Below, in pieces: positions 1-9,045 of a DNA stretch of 64,000 bases (its first letter is position 1; each line of letters starts with the position of its first letter). The notes under the pieces were generated by a model. That model did not search any database. It saw only the letters and a program-made list of their open reading frames with translations, and was not told where the DNA came from. The stretch is from an uncultured delta proteobacterium (GTDB lineage: Bacteria; Desulfobacterota; Desulfovibrionia; Desulfovibrionales; Desulfovibrionaceae). The DNA is taken from assembly GCA_900079685.1 (NCBI GenBank), contig LT599018.1, positions 1,769,528 through 1,833,527 on the forward strand, in the 5' to 3' direction. The position numbers were made by a program, and so were the translations under genes.

Positions 1-1482
1 TTGAATCCGCCAGATTTTATCCAGATCGGTTGTAGACCTGGCAAGCTTGGCCATGCCGATGATAGCGTTCATGGGGGTGCGTATCTCATGGCTCATGTTC
101 GCGAGAAAATTCGATTTTGCCTTGGCGTTTTCTTCAGCCCGCTCTTTGGCGAGATACAGCTCGCGCTGCGTTTTTTCTATTTCCGCCATGTGGGCCTTTA
201 CCTGCCGTAAATCGCGGGCGTACGCCGCGACGCGGTGCTTGCCGTTCCACGGCACCCTGACGAGCGCGATCTGTACCGGTATTTCCGTGCCGTTGGCATG
301 GTAATGGGTCCATTCAACCACTTCCCGGCCGGAGTTAAAGGCTTTTTGCAGCACGGCGGCCGCTTTTATGGCGCTTAATTCGCCATCCGTCTGCTTTTCC
401 GGGGAAAGCCACGGGAACTTTTTAAGATATTCCTCCTTGGAGGAAAGGCCGAAAATGCGGGCGGCCTCCTCGTTGCAATCGAGGGGGGTATGGTCTTCGT
501 CAAACAGCGTGCAGGCCAGGGGGGTGGCATCCAGCATGAGCTGGGTGCGGCGTTCCGATTCGCGTAAACTCGCCTCCGCACGGGTGCGCGCGAGAATACC
601 GCTGAAAAGGTTTTTGAGCATTCTGGCAAGAACGATGTCGCTTTCTTCCCAGAGCCTGCTTTTTGAGCACATTTCCAGGCTGAGTATGCCCCAGAGATCC
701 TTTTTGTAAAAAAGGGGCAGGGCGATCATGGCGGCGGTTTTATGGGCCGCCAGACCGGAGAAGGCAGGGTCCGCCGTAACATCGCTGCACAGGAGGAACT
801 CTTCCTGCCGGTTTTGAAACAGGTCATGGATAGCCGCCACATCCACGGACGGAGCGAGCTTTTTTTCCAGCCGGTAGGCGTCATCTGCATACCAGCTGTG
901 CATAAAGGTCACCACGTTGCTGCCTTTGGTCAGGCGGGCGAGCAGCACGCGGTCAAGTATCAGAAAACCGCCCACCATTTTCAGCGCGTCCCGTGTGGTA
1001 ATATCTACGTCTTCTTCGGTCAGGAACATTTTCGAGAGCACGCTCATCAGTTTTTGCTGCTCCAACCGGCGGCTGAGGACCATCTCCGTGTTTTTATCCT
1101 CGGTGATATCCATACCCTGCTGCAGGTGCACGGCACCGCCATCCGGCCAGTGGATGATCCTGTCCGTGTTCCTGAACCACTTGCCCAGCGCGGTGTTGCA
1201 ATATTCCCAGGTGACCGTTTCTTCCGGTTTTTGCAGCAGCACGTGCACGGCGCAATGCGGGCAGCGTTCCGTCATGCCGGGGCGGTATACTTCCCAGCAG
1301 TTTTTGCCCAGGGGGCTTTCCGTTACCCCGTAGTTTTCGTTCATCTTCTGGTTGGCGTAAATAATCTCGCCGGTCTTGGGGTTGGTAACGAGAAGTTGCG
1401 TCCCGAGACTATCGAGAATGCTGGAAAATATGTTGGGGGACAAATGCGTCCCAGGCTTGGAATATTGCACGAAACTCTCCAT
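1..1482 (-). CDS. PAS-GAF-PAS sensor histidine kinase (C-terminus outside window)
   Basis: At least 494 codons are in the window; the 3' part, including the ATPase domain, lies beyond position 1. Reading from 1482, an N-terminal PAS domain contains a Cys pair (CPHC near residue 90). It is followed by a GAF-like region (about 150-290), a second PAS domain (about 300-420), a short coiled coil and a HisKA motif, [16 protein letters not shown], with the phospho-accepting His near residue 465. Established family role: ATP-dependent autophosphorylation on His and transfer to a receiver domain. No transmembrane segment is visible, so it is probably a cytoplasmic sensor; the ligand is unknown. The ATG at 1482 has no good ribosome-binding site. 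A GTG at 1470 is preceded by GGAGAG and may be the true start. Confidence 0.85.
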   Translation of the reverse strand, partial: MESFVQYSKPGTHLSPNIFSSILDSLGTQLLVTNPKTGEIIYANQKMNENYGVTESPLGKNCWEVYRPGMTERCPHCAVHVLLQKPEETVTWEYCNTALGKWFRNTDRIIHWPDGGAVHLQQGMDITEDKNTEMVLSRRLEQQKLMSVLSKMFLTEEDVDITTRDALKMVGGFLILDRVLLARLTKGSNVVTFMHSWYADDAYRLEKKLAPSVDVAAIHDLFQNRQEEFLLCSDVTADPAFSGLAAHKTAAMIALPLFYKKDLWGILSLEMCSKSRLWEESDIVLARMLKNLFSGILARTRAEASLRESERRTQLMLDATPLACTLFDEDHTPLDCNEEAARIFGLSSKEEYLKKFPWLSPEKQTDGELSAIKAAAVLQKAFNSGREVVEWTHYHANGTEIPVQIALVRVPWNGKHRVAAYARDLRQVKAHMAEIEKTQRELYLAKERAEENAKAKSNFLANMSHEIRTPMNAIIGMAKLARSTTDLDKIWRIQ

Positions 1483-1665
1483 ATCAGGAAATGGGAAATA
1501 TAAAACGGGTGGGCGGAATATCGCGGATTCACCCGGATACTATTGCTTACAGCCGTTCATATGGCGGAACAAGGTTCGGAGTAATAACGCCGGGAAAATG
1601 AAAACGGCGTAAAACTTGCGGCGGGAAGGGTTTTGCGGCAATCTAACGAGCAAACGGGAGGGAGT

Positions 1666-2442
1666 GTGAAAAAAATAAGTGTGTTATCACTCGCAATGCT
1701 GCTGTGCCTGTGCATACCGTGCACGGGGTTGGCGGCAAAACAGCGCGTCGTGCATGTTACCGTGGCGCTTTGCGATAACGTGAACCAGGGGATAGTGCCT
1801 GTTCCGGCGAAGATAGGGAACGGCGAGGATGCCGCGAACAATCTTTACTGGGGTGCCGCATACGGGGTGAAAAGCTTTATGCGCAAACAGCCCGGCTGGG
1901 GTATGAAGGCGGCTCCCGTTCCCCCCGGTGGGGCGGTTATCGAGCGCCTTGTGTTCACGAACAGGGCGTTATCTACGGTTATCGTTGCCGATGCGTATCG
2001 CGGCAACGCCATCCGCGCGGCGACAATGGACTTTTTATCTTACGCCGCCGGGGAAAAGAAGGAAACCGTTCCGGTGGAAGGTGCAAGCGTCACCGCCGGG
2101 GGCGGTGCCGATCTTGTCGTGTACGTAGGGCATAACGGATTGATGGATTTTTCGCTATCAACCCTCCCGCGAGGGGAAAGGGACAATACCCGCCGGGTTG
2201 CGATTTTCGCCTGCCAGAGCAAGGCGTATTTTGCAACAGCGCTCAAAACGGCCAACGCGTATCCGTTGATCTGGACGCGGGGCAACATGGCCCCGGAAGC
2301 GTATTCCCTGCATGCGCTGGTAACGGCGTGGGCTTCGGGGAAAAGCGGGGAGGCGATACGCGAAGCCGTGGCGGCGGCCTACCATAAGTACCAGAAGTGC
2401 GGCATGAAGGGCGCGCGGAACCTTTTCGCTACGGGGTGGTAG
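1666..2442 (+). CDS. Secreted protein of unknown function with a caspase-like His/Cys pair
   Basis: 258 residues from a GTG start at 1666, chosen because GGGAGGGAG lies just upstream and a signal peptide (basic VKK, hydrophobic 5-20, cleavage near AAK) follows at once. The mature part has two hydrophobic strands that each end in a candidate catalytic residue: DLVVYVGHNG (His156) and RVAIFACQS (Cys183). This order and spacing resemble clan CD peptidases (caspase, CHAT, gingipain folds), where His sits in an HG block and Cys in an AC block. I do not recognise the family, so enzyme activity is inference. The gene is monocistronic and convergent with the chemoreceptor gene downstream, sharing a long bidirectional terminator. 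Confidence 0.7.
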   Translation: MKKISVLSLAMLLCLCIPCTGLAAKQRVVHVTVALCDNVNQGIVPVPAKIGNGEDAANNLYWGAAYGVKSFMRKQPGWGMKAAPVPPGGAVIERLVFTNRALSTVIVADAYRGNAIRAATMDFLSYAAGEKKETVPVEGASVTAGGGADLVVYVGHNGLMDFSLSTLPRGERDNTRRVAIFACQSKAYFATALKTANAYPLIWTRGNMAPEAYSLHALVTAWASGKSGEAIREAVAAAYHKYQKCGMKGARNLFATGW

Positions 2443-2454
2443 CGCTCTCGTGAG

Positions 2455-2509
2455 CCGGAATAACAAAAGGCCCGCGGTATCTGATATCGCGGGCCTTTTG
2501 TTATTCCGG
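2455..2509. terminator. Bidirectional terminator hairpin
   Basis: A perfect 22-bp stem (2455-2476 with 2488-2509) and an 11-nt loop lie between two convergent genes. The stem carries AAAA on one arm and TTTT on the other, so it can serve as a rho-independent terminator in both directions. Confidence 0.9.
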
Positions 2510-2514
2510 TATGG

Positions 2515-4935
2515 CTATGCGTTACGTGAAAGGTCGTCGAGCCTGCCCGCGAGGGTGGCGAGCTCGCCAACGGTTCTGGCGGATGTATCCATCCTGTCCG
2601 TAACGTTTCTGCCCATGGCCGCCACTTCGTCAATGGCGCGGTTAATCTGTTCGCTGGTGGCGGATTGTTCCTCCGCCGCCTTGGCTATCCCCTGCACCTG
2701 GTCGGAAGAGGCCGCCGTGAGCGATACGATGCTGTGCAACGCTTCGCCCGATTTGGCCGCAAGCTCGCTCGCCCGGTCAACCATGCTGCCCGTTTCGTCC
2801 ACCATATGAACGGAGTTTTGCGCGCCCTGCTGGATCGTGCTAATGGCCTTTTCCACCTCGCCCGTGGCTTCCATGGTTTTTTCCGCCAGTTTGCGGACTT
2901 CGTCCGCCACAACCGCGAACCCGCGTCCGGCTTCCCCGGCCCGGGCCGCTTCAATTGCGGCGTTCAGCGCAAGGAGGTTCGTCTGGTCAGCGATGTCGGA
3001 AATAACGCCGAGCACGGCCCCGATGCCGTCTGCCTGCGTGCCGAGGCGGTGCATGGTATCTTTCAGTTTGGCTGTTTGTTCGTTCACGCGCAAAATGGCC
3101 TGCACGGATTCTTCCACAATAGAAGCGCCCTGTTCGGCCCGTTCGCGGGCAGATTGCGATTGTTCCGCCGTATCGGCGGCGCTTCGCGCTACCTGGCGCA
3201 CGCTGTCGTTCATGTGTTCCATGGCTTGCACGGTTTCTTCAAGCCGGTCGCTTTGCGAGGCGATGGCGTGCTGCACATCCGTAAACTGGCCGCCCAGAGT
3301 TTTGGCAGACCCGGCAAGTTGCTCGGCGGCTTCGCGGGTGGCGGCGTTAACGCTCTTGATGCGTTTGAGCTGCTCGTTAATGGCGCGCTCGGAGTTTACA
3401 AGCTCGGTCACCGCGCTGGCCACGGTCACAAAGCCCATGGTATTGCCGGAAGCGTCGCGCAATTCGCCGCTGGAAGGTTTGATGAATGAGGTCTTGCCGT
3501 TACAGTGCAGTTCGATGATGCCCCCTTCTACATGCCCGTGGCTTTTTTTGGCCTTTTGCACCGGGCAGTCGGGCGTGCGGCATACGGGGGTTTTGAACTT
3601 GTCGTAACAATGGCAGGTTTTAAGCTCTTCCTCGGTGACGCCTGCGGCGTCCGCCATGGCCTGGTTGGCCCGGAGAATACGGAAGTTTTCATCCACCATG
3701 AAGATGGGGTCGGGCACGTTGTTGAGCATGCTGACGTACCCGGCTGTTTCTTCCAGCATGGAATCGAGCTTGGTGGTAAAGGTTTTGAAAAGGTTGTCGA
3801 GGTCGCCGATTTCATCCGTTTTTTTGCTGGAAGGCGCTGGGGCGAGTTCGCCCCAGCCTTTGGCGATCTGCTGCATTTTGGCCTTGATGGCCTCAAGCGG
3901 GCGTATGGCCCAGATGCGCAACCCGAGAAGAAGCGCGAGGAACGGCGCGATAGCCATGCCCGCAAGGGCCAGAATAAGCGTAAGCCCGGCTTTTTCGGCC
4001 ACAAGGCTGATGGCGTCCGTACGCATGGCGCATACAAGTACGCCTATTTGCGCGCCGCGATAATCGTTGATGGGCAAGGTTGCAAGGGTCAGCGCGCCGT
4101 GGTTCTCGAACTGGCTGCCTGATTTGCCCGCTTCAAGAAGCTGCGGGGTGACGTAGGCTTCGAAGCCTTTATCTTTGGGTGCAGTTGCGCGAACAAAGCT
4201 GCCTATACGCGGGTTTTTCGCAGGGTCTTGCAGCGCTGTGGCTATGGAAAGGTTCTCGGCGTTGATATACAGCACCATGTCGTTCTGCCCTTCCTCGCGG
4301 GATGCCGCGAGAATGGGGGCGAAACTTTGCAGCGTTTCAACGGAGCCGAGCTGTTTGCCGTTCGGCCCGGTAACGGGAACCACGCCGCGCAGGGCTATGC
4401 CGCCGCTGCCGAGCTCAATGCCCATGACCGGTTTACCGTTTTTGTTCACGTCCATAACCGTTGGGCGGAAAGAGGATAAATCGTCGGAAATATCCACCCA
4501 TTCGCCTTTGCGCCGGGTTTGCTTGTCGCGCCAGAGCCGCACGAGGCTTCTGCCGTTGGGCAGGTGGAAGTGCAGTTGCAGTTTTTCGCCCGCGTAGGTG
4601 GCGTAGCTTTGCAGCATGGGCGCGAGGTCGCGGCGCAGTTTTTCACGCGCCTGTTGCGATTCGGGCGAGCTTTCATCGCGTATGTCGCCGGCAAGGGCGA
4701 TGGCGTATGCCTCTGCCACTACGGGCAGTTGGGCGAAAAGGGCGGATGTGTCTACGGCCCGTTGCGAGCCGGCGGCAATATCCGTATTAATGCGTTTGAA
4801 GCGGCTTTCCACTATGTCGTGCACATAGCGGTCCCTCATGCTGTCAAAAGACGAACTGATGATAAAAAAGCTTACAAAGCCGAGACAAACGACGATGCAT
4901 ACCTGCGGTATGGCAAGTTTCCACAACAATTTCAT
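2515..4935 (-). CDS. Methyl-accepting chemotaxis protein with Cache and PAS domains
   Basis: 806 residues from the ATG at 4935, preceded by GGAG; longer upstream reading adds nothing recognisable. Order: TM1 (about 8-28), a large periplasmic Cache-type sensor (about 40-315), TM2 (about 317-343), a HAMP-like linker, a cytoplasmic PAS domain (about 395-460) rich in Cys ([18 protein letters not shown]), then the methyl-accepting coiled coil with the conserved hairpin tip [19 protein letters not shown] (about 641-686). Established role: the receptor signals through CheW/CheA to bias flagellar rotation. The PAS Cys cluster could bind a metal or sense redox; that is inference. No CheR/CheB tether pentapeptide is seen at the C-terminus, which ends LSRNA. 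Confidence 0.93.
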   Translation of the reverse strand: MKLLWKLAIPQVCIVVCLGFVSFFIISSSFDSMRDRYVHDIVESRFKRINTDIAAGSQRAVDTSALFAQLPVVAEAYAIALAGDIRDESSPESQQAREKLRRDLAPMLQSYATYAGEKLQLHFHLPNGRSLVRLWRDKQTRRKGEWVDISDDLSSFRPTVMDVNKNGKPVMGIELGSGGIALRGVVPVTGPNGKQLGSVETLQSFAPILAASREEGQNDMVLYINAENLSIATALQDPAKNPRIGSFVRATAPKDKGFEAYVTPQLLEAGKSGSQFENHGALTLATLPINDYRGAQIGVLVCAMRTDAISLVAEKAGLTLILALAGMAIAPFLALLLGLRIWAIRPLEAIKAKMQQIAKGWGELAPAPSSKKTDEIGDLDNLFKTFTTKLDSMLEETAGYVSMLNNVPDPIFMVDENFRILRANQAMADAAGVTEEELKTCHCYDKFKTPVCRTPDCPVQKAKKSHGHVEGGIIELHCNGKTSFIKPSSGELRDASGNTMGFVTVASAVTELVNSERAINEQLKRIKSVNAATREAAEQLAGSAKTLGGQFTDVQHAIASQSDRLEETVQAMEHMNDSVRQVARSAADTAEQSQSARERAEQGASIVEESVQAILRVNEQTAKLKDTMHRLGTQADGIGAVLGVISDIADQTNLLALNAAIEAARAGEAGRGFAVVADEVRKLAEKTMEATGEVEKAISTIQQGAQNSVHMVDETGSMVDRASELAAKSGEALHSIVSLTAASSDQVQGIAKAAEEQSATSEQINRAIDEVAAMGRNVTDRMDTSARTVGELATLAGRLDDLSRNA

Positions 4936-5133
4936 GAAAGAATCTCCAAAAAAAAGAATAATGGCGAAAGAAGAGCCCCAGATCTCCACCGCGTTCTCTG
5001 ACGCGGCGATGCACCTGTAATACGGAAGGCCTATTTTTTCAATTGGTATTATGGGCCCCAAAGAATTTTACCGGTTGCGGCGGTTCGGGCCTTGCTGCTA
5101 TTTTGGGTAAAACAGCGGGAAAGGAGCGTTTAT

Positions 5134-5328
5134 ATGAAAATCGCGGTGCTCGGCGCTGGTAACACGGGCCGTATCATGGCTTTTGACCTTACGCAAAAAG
5201 GGGCCGAAGTGCGTCTTTTTACCGGTTCGCCGGAAAAGGCGGCGTTTATGGCAAAAAACGGGCTGGTCGCCGAAGGGCGGCTTGAAGGGCACGTTCACCC
5301 GGCGCTGGTGACCACGGATAAAGGAGCT
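5134..5328 (+). pseudogene. 5' fragment of an opine/octopine dehydrogenase-like gene
   Basis: From the ATG at 5134 (preceded by AAGGAG) about 65 codons encode a Rossmann dinucleotide-binding start, MKIAVLGAGNTGR, then the pattern typical of NAD(P)-dependent opine dehydrogenases (SPEKAAFM, LEGHVHPALVTTD). Similarity stops abruptly around 5325, where the sequence passes into the antisense of a flavodoxin-type gene; the reading frame closes at 5406. Intact family members are about 350 residues, so most of the gene is missing. The break fits a deletion that removed the 3' ends of two convergent genes. Confidence 0.7.
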
Positions 5329-5600
5329 GTGAATGCTTGCAATAGCGCTTCATGCCTTCTTCAAAAAGGTCGGCCCCGTGTTCGGGCCTGTAGCCGCACG
5401 TGGTGATGATGGCCGCCTCTTTCCCTGCCCAGAGCGCCGGGCCCTTTTTTTCGCCGTAGTATTTGTTCATGCCGTAAACGAGCCTGTCCAGGAGGCTTTT
5501 TAAGGGCGGCGTGCAGAACCACGAGTAAATGGGCGTTGCCATCACAAAAAGATCGCTTCGCAGTATGGCGTCAAATATGGGAACCGCGCCATCCTGGTAC
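5329..5600 (-). pseudogene. Internal fragment of a flavodoxin-fold NADPH-dependent FMN reductase-like gene
   Basis: Read from about 5600 downwards, the minus strand encodes YQDGAVPIFDAI, then LFVMATPIYSWFCTPPLK and LLDRLVYGMNKYYG. These are the FMN-phosphate loop and following helix of the NADPH-dependent FMN reductase/flavodoxin family. The N-terminal strand with the start codon is missing, cut by the IS30-type sequence on the right. The C-terminus is lost at the opine dehydrogenase junction on the left. What remains is about 90 of a usual 180-200 residues, so it should be non-functional. Confidence 0.7.
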
Positions 5601-5631
5601 CGGCAGCCGAACGCCGTCCAGTGCTTCTGGC

Positions 5632-6351
5632 ATGCACCAGGACTTCAGTCCGGAGCAAATCTCTGGAGTTCTCAAACGCAAAGGTTTTGCCCTCAGTCAT
5701 GAATGGATTTACCAGTACATTCTGGCGGACAAAAAACGAGGAGGAACGCTGCACAGCCATTTGCGCTGCCAGCGCAAACGCAAACGACGATATGGCAAAC
5801 CCGACAGACGAGGTCAAATCAAGGGGCGTATCAGCATAGACATACGCCCGTCCATTGTTGCCGAGCGCTCACGCCTTGGTGATTGGGAGGCTGATACCGT
5901 TGAAGGCAGTAAAGGAGGCCCCGTTTTGGTGACACTTGCAGAGCGTAAAAGTCGTCTTTTCCTGTTTGGCAAGGCTCCCAACAAAAGCGCCAGCGAAGTA
6001 AGGCGGGTCATTGAAGGACTCTTGACACCCATTAAGGACTTTGTTCAGACTATTACCTATGATAACGGCAAGGAGTTCAGCTACCATGCCGATGTGTCAG
6101 CTACACTCGAGGCTCAGGGATTTTTTGCGCACCCCTACCATTCGTGGGAGCGTGGCTTGAACGAGAACTCCAATGGCCTTCTACGCCAATACTTCCCCAA
6201 GGGGGTAAGCTTGGCATCGGTCACGCAAGATGAGATCATAGCGGCAATGTGCCGCTTGAACTGGCGGCCTAGAAAATGCCTTGGGTTTAAGACACCCTAT
6301 GAAGTTTTTTTAGAAGACGCCAATACCCAAGGACTGGGTGTTGCACTTTGA
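5632..6351 (+). pseudogene. 5'-truncated IS30-family transposase
   Basis: The readable transposase part starts near QDFSPEQISG and runs to a normal C-terminus (FKTPYEVF). The DDE catalytic triad is present: Asp in GDWEADTVEG, Asp in ITYDNGKEF and Glu in GLNENSNGLLRQYFPKG. The N-terminal helix-turn-helix that binds the terminal repeats is missing; upstream codons are antisense flavodoxin sequence. IS30 transposases are usually 320-390 residues, and about 240 remain. The last codons and the bases after the stop (GTTGCACTTTGAACTTGAAA) look like the right inverted repeat of this family. No matching left end is visible, so the element should be immobile on its own. Confidence 0.8.
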
Positions 6352-6581
6352 ACTTGAAACCGCGATACATAAGAATGCCCCTCCTGTAAAATATAAATAC
6401 TCATATAATATCAGTCAGTTATAAAAATTGCTGTAGAGTGTCCATGTCACGATGCAAATATCTCTATAAGCAGCCTCTCGGTCTAACTATAATTATGGAA
6501 TGTTTTCGATTACGCCAGGCTCTTCATCATTAAAGGAGTAACTAAGAAAAAATTCCGGGTATTCAATGGTTTATATTCTAG

Positions 6582-6605
6582 ATATACCTCATAATGGAGG
6601 TATAT
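6582..6605 (+). promoter_or_regulatory. Inverted repeat covering the ribosome-binding site of the CI-like gene
   Basis: Perfect 9-bp arms, ATATACCTC (6582-6590) and GAGGTATAT (6597-6605), are separated by 6 nt. The right arm contains the GGAGG ribosome-binding site of the gene starting at 6611. It may be a DNA operator for the repressor, an RNA hairpin that masks the ribosome-binding site, or both. Confidence 0.5.
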
Positions 6606-6610
6606 TAACC

Positions 6611-7003
6611 ATGAAACAAGCCTTTAAACGAATTCGCAGCGTCACAGGATGCGGAACACAAGTAACACTCGCTGAATTTTTGGACATCAAGCAGTCTTCA
6701 ATCTCCGATGCGAAACGGCGTAACTCAATCCCTCCCGAATGGCTTATCAAAATCTTTCGCCTGAAAAACATTCACCCGGACTGGATACTGACCGGAGAAG
6801 GCCCGAAGTATCTCCTTCCCTCTGAAACCGCTACCCCGCCTCATCTAATCCGCATTGTTGAAGTACACCCACCGGTAGAGTGTTCCGCTCAAGACCTTAT
6901 CAACGAATTGGTAAGACGGGCTTTGAAAAAAGATGATTTTGACGAGATACAAAAACAGGCCGCTGGTAGCTGGTATCAGGTAAATCAAAATGGCGATAAA
7001 TGA
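6611..7003 (+). CDS. CI-like phage repressor (helix-turn-helix)
   Basis: 130 residues from the ATG at 6611. An upstream ATG at 6566 is in frame, but the GGAGG at 6596-6600 points to 6611. Residues 1-60 match the Bacteriophage CI repressor HTH type: TLAEFLDIKQSSISDAKRRNSIPPEWLIKI followed by HPDWILTGEG, the usual end of that domain. The rest is short and lacks the LexA/CI Ser-Lys self-cleavage peptidase domain, so release would not follow the RecA route. It overlaps the next gene by 14 nt and probably forms one transcription unit with it. Likely role: regulator of this accessory region, possibly autoregulated through the inverted repeat upstream. Confidence 0.8.
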   Translation: MKQAFKRIRSVTGCGTQVTLAEFLDIKQSSISDAKRRNSIPPEWLIKIFRLKNIHPDWILTGEGPKYLLPSETATPPHLIRIVEVHPPVECSAQDLINELVRRALKKDDFDEIQKQAAGSWYQVNQNGDK

Positions 7004-7619
7004 AGAGTTGGCTAAGCTGATTAAAGAATATGGTCTTTTTAATCTGGTGTCGGAACCATCTGATATTGATGATGTTGATGATTATATTGCAGCCGTGCTC
7101 ACTATTGATTTAGCGGCAGCAGGATATTTTAAGCCATACATCGGACTTCAAGATACGATATCAAGTTTATTCCCCGGATACCGTGCCGTTGATGATATTC
7201 TACATCCAGATGATAACGGCCTGTTGACTGTAATCCTTGAGGATATAGAAAAAGGCGAGCAGTACAAAGCTTATCAGGAGAAACGAGAACAAAAGCTACA
7301 TGCTCATATTAAAAAGACCGCTAAACTTCATTTTTACGGTGATACAAATGTACCGGATTATAAAAAGGAAGTGGTCTGTAAGGCTGTATTTAATGTCTAC
7401 GATTATTTTCCCAGCCCGCCATACCACGACCACGGTAAGTTTGATGCATGGTTTTGGTCAGTCACAGCGAATTGTTTTTCTGAGTACGAATGGGTTCATA
7501 TCAACGGTGGTTATACTTTTGGTAACTATGTGCATGTTGTTCTGGTCAGTAAGGCATTGTTGCGAAATCATCTTGAGAGGATAGCTGCGAACATAAATAA
7601 GGAAGATAGCGAGTCATAG
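6990..7619 (+). CDS. Unknown protein, member 1 of a local paralogous family
   Basis: 209 residues; the ATG lies inside the end of the CI-like gene, suggesting translational coupling. I do not recognise the family. It is clearly related to the next gene: both have a KLIKEYG/KLVKERG start, an IDL...GY.K.Y..L segment, an FYGDT..PD..KE.VCK block in the middle and a VVLVSKAL/VVLLSKAL block near the C-terminus. It is acidic, soluble, and has no signal peptide or membrane segment. Codons are AT-rich compared with the flanking chromosome, consistent with horizontal acquisition. Function unknown. Confidence 0.75.
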   Translation: MAINEELAKLIKEYGLFNLVSEPSDIDDVDDYIAAVLTIDLAAAGYFKPYIGLQDTISSLFPGYRAVDDILHPDDNGLLTVILEDIEKGEQYKAYQEKREQKLHAHIKKTAKLHFYGDTNVPDYKKEVVCKAVFNVYDYFPSPPYHDHGKFDAWFWSVTANCFSEYEWVHINGGYTFGNYVHVVLVSKALLRNHLERIAANINKEDSES

Positions 7620-7628
7620 GGGTGCAAT

Positions 7629-8240
7629 ATGCATAGAGCGAGTTATGAAGACCTTGTTAAGCTGGTCAAAGAGCGTGGAACATTTGAGGCGGATACGGAA
7701 GGCACCATAGATGGCGCTCTTAGGATTGATTTATCTGGAACAGGATATTCCAAGCAATACAATAGGCTAGAAGTGGTTCTTAATGAGCTATATCCTGACC
7801 ATGAGGCGGCTTTTGACCTGATGGATATATTGCCGGAAGAGGGTATATTCAAAATCCGCCTTGTCGATAAAAATTGGCGGGAAGATTGGTATAATCCGCT
7901 CATTTCGGAAAAAGAGCACTGGGAGCAAAAGGCGCTTGCCGATATCAAGGAGACCGCCGAGGTCATTTTTTATGGTGATACCAGCTTACCCGATGCGGAA
8001 AAGGAAGCCGTCTGCAAGGTCTCATTCAAGCTTTCAGACTACGGTGACGGCGCTGACAGCGGGCTTGATGATTGCGAGGTATGTGAGTCCTTTTTTTATG
8101 ATGTTGTTCGCTATAAACAAGAATCAGGCTTCACTTGGGGAGATGGTCACACTTATACCGTTGACGGCACAGTGCGTGTCGTGCTGCTCAGTAAAGCTTT
8201 ATATCAAAGAAAAATGCGGGAGTTTTGCGAGAGCGTTTAA
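7629..8240 (+). CDS. Unknown protein, member 2 of the local paralogous family
   Basis: 203 residues, 9 nt after the previous gene, with AGGGG before the ATG; probably cotranscribed with it. It shares with its neighbour the LVKLVKERG start, IDLSGTGYSKQY, the FYGDTSLPDAEKEAVCK block and the C-terminal VRVVLLSKALYQRKMR. The N-terminal 75 residues also follow the pattern seen in the three other small proteins of this region (L..LV, then a hydrophobic strand ending in ID, then L..L.P). No catalytic motif is obvious. Cytoplasmic; function unknown. Confidence 0.75.
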   Translation: MHRASYEDLVKLVKERGTFEADTEGTIDGALRIDLSGTGYSKQYNRLEVVLNELYPDHEAAFDLMDILPEEGIFKIRLVDKNWREDWYNPLISEKEHWEQKALADIKETAEVIFYGDTSLPDAEKEAVCKVSFKLSDYGDGADSGLDDCEVCESFFYDVVRYKQESGFTWGDGHTYTVDGTVRVVLLSKALYQRKMREFCESV

Positions 8241-8260
8241 CTGGTTTCCGTCTGAAACAA

Positions 8261-8294
8261 AAATCCGGCCCATGCTCAAGGCACAGGCCGGGTT
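8261..8294. terminator. Hairpin terminator, conserved-loop type, copy 1
   Basis: Stem AAATCCGGCC / GGCCGGGTTT (one G.T pair) lies between two convergent genes. Its 15-nt loop CATGCTCAAGGCACA is identical to that of the hairpin at 8997-9037. Confidence 0.8.
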
Positions 8295-8307
8295 TTGTTG
8301 GTGTGGA

Positions 8308-8883
8308 TTAAGCGGCGATTTTTACGGCAGGTGCTCTTCTGAGCAAAACAGCAGCGAACTCATCAACAGAGCCTTCAAACAGTTTGTCAAAGGCATAGCC
8401 CGGATATTGTGTGAGAATTAAGCTTGTCATAGCTTTTTCTCCGAAGACATCGAATAAAGGCTGCGGAATATATAGCAAGCAGTCCCTGCCCTGTTCGACT
8501 GGACCACCCAAATCCCAATCGAATGTATCGTCGCCTGCAACTGCTCCCTGCATAGCGTGTTTAACACAGTCAGCCAGCCTTTCACGTCCTTCCGGGGTAA
8601 GGAGTAGTTCATCTCCGCCGTTCCCCTTTTGTTTGCAAGCCTCCACATACTCGTCGCTGCACCACCAAGCCGAGACCTGAAAATGGTCTTCGTCCGGTGA
8701 AAAACCTACGCTCAACCATTCGCGGAGCGGAAAGAGTTCAGCCACGAAGTGAGCAAGCTCCATCGGGTTGTGCCATTCCATGATAGCGTTTGAAAAGTCT
8801 ACGGTGACAACCGCATATTCATGGTTGATGTCGATAACCGCGTTTTGCCGTACCCATTCCGTAAGTGAGTCCAGAGTTGCCAT
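8308..8883 (-). CDS. Unknown protein, member 3 of the local family
   Basis: 191 residues from the ATG at 8883, selected because GGAGGG lies 8 nt upstream. It is paralogous to the next minus-strand gene (9046-9636): LTEWVRQNAVIDINHEY matches LTEMVWQNMAIDANDEH, and AHFVAELFPL matches THFVANLIPL. The C-terminal third repeats the same theme (LLYIPQPLFDVFGEKAMTSL, then a P-containing turn and a hydrophobic strand), hinting at an internal duplication. Acidic, soluble, no signal peptide. It is transcribed towards the convergent pair at 6990-8240. Function unknown. Confidence 0.75.
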   Translation of the reverse strand: MATLDSLTEWVRQNAVIDINHEYAVVTVDFSNAIMEWHNPMELAHFVAELFPLREWLSVGFSPDEDHFQVSAWWCSDEYVEACKQKGNGGDELLLTPEGRERLADCVKHAMQGAVAGDDTFDWDLGGPVEQGRDCLLYIPQPLFDVFGEKAMTSLILTQYPGYAFDKLFEGSVDEFAAVLLRRAPAVKIAA

Positions 8884-8961
8884 AATCAGCCCTCCATAGG
8901 GGTTAAAAGTTGATAATCCTTGAAGCGTACACACATTGAAAAATTCGGTTAACTATCTTTG

Positions 8962-8984
8962 CAAACTTTTTTGAAAAAAGTTTG
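8962..8984. terminator. A/T hairpin between the two minus-strand family genes
   Basis: CAAACTTTTTT and AAAAAAGTTTG (11-bp arms, 1-nt spacer) form a near-palindrome between the start of one gene and the hairpin that follows the other. It could back up the stronger hairpin at 8997, or act as a regulatory site for the gene starting at 8883. Confidence 0.4.
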
Positions 8985-8996
8985 GTTTCTTCCAGC

Positions 8997-9037
8997 CAGT
9001 GACCCGGCCCATGCTCAAGGCACAGGCCGGGTCACTG
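8997..9037 (-). terminator. Hairpin terminator, conserved-loop type, copy 2
   Basis: A 13-bp perfect stem (CAGTGACCCGGCC with its complement) and the 15-nt loop CATGCTCAAGGCACA lie directly after the stop of the gene at 9046-9636. The loop is identical to copy 1, although the stems differ. Confidence 0.75.
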
Positions 9038-9045
9038 GTCAGAGG

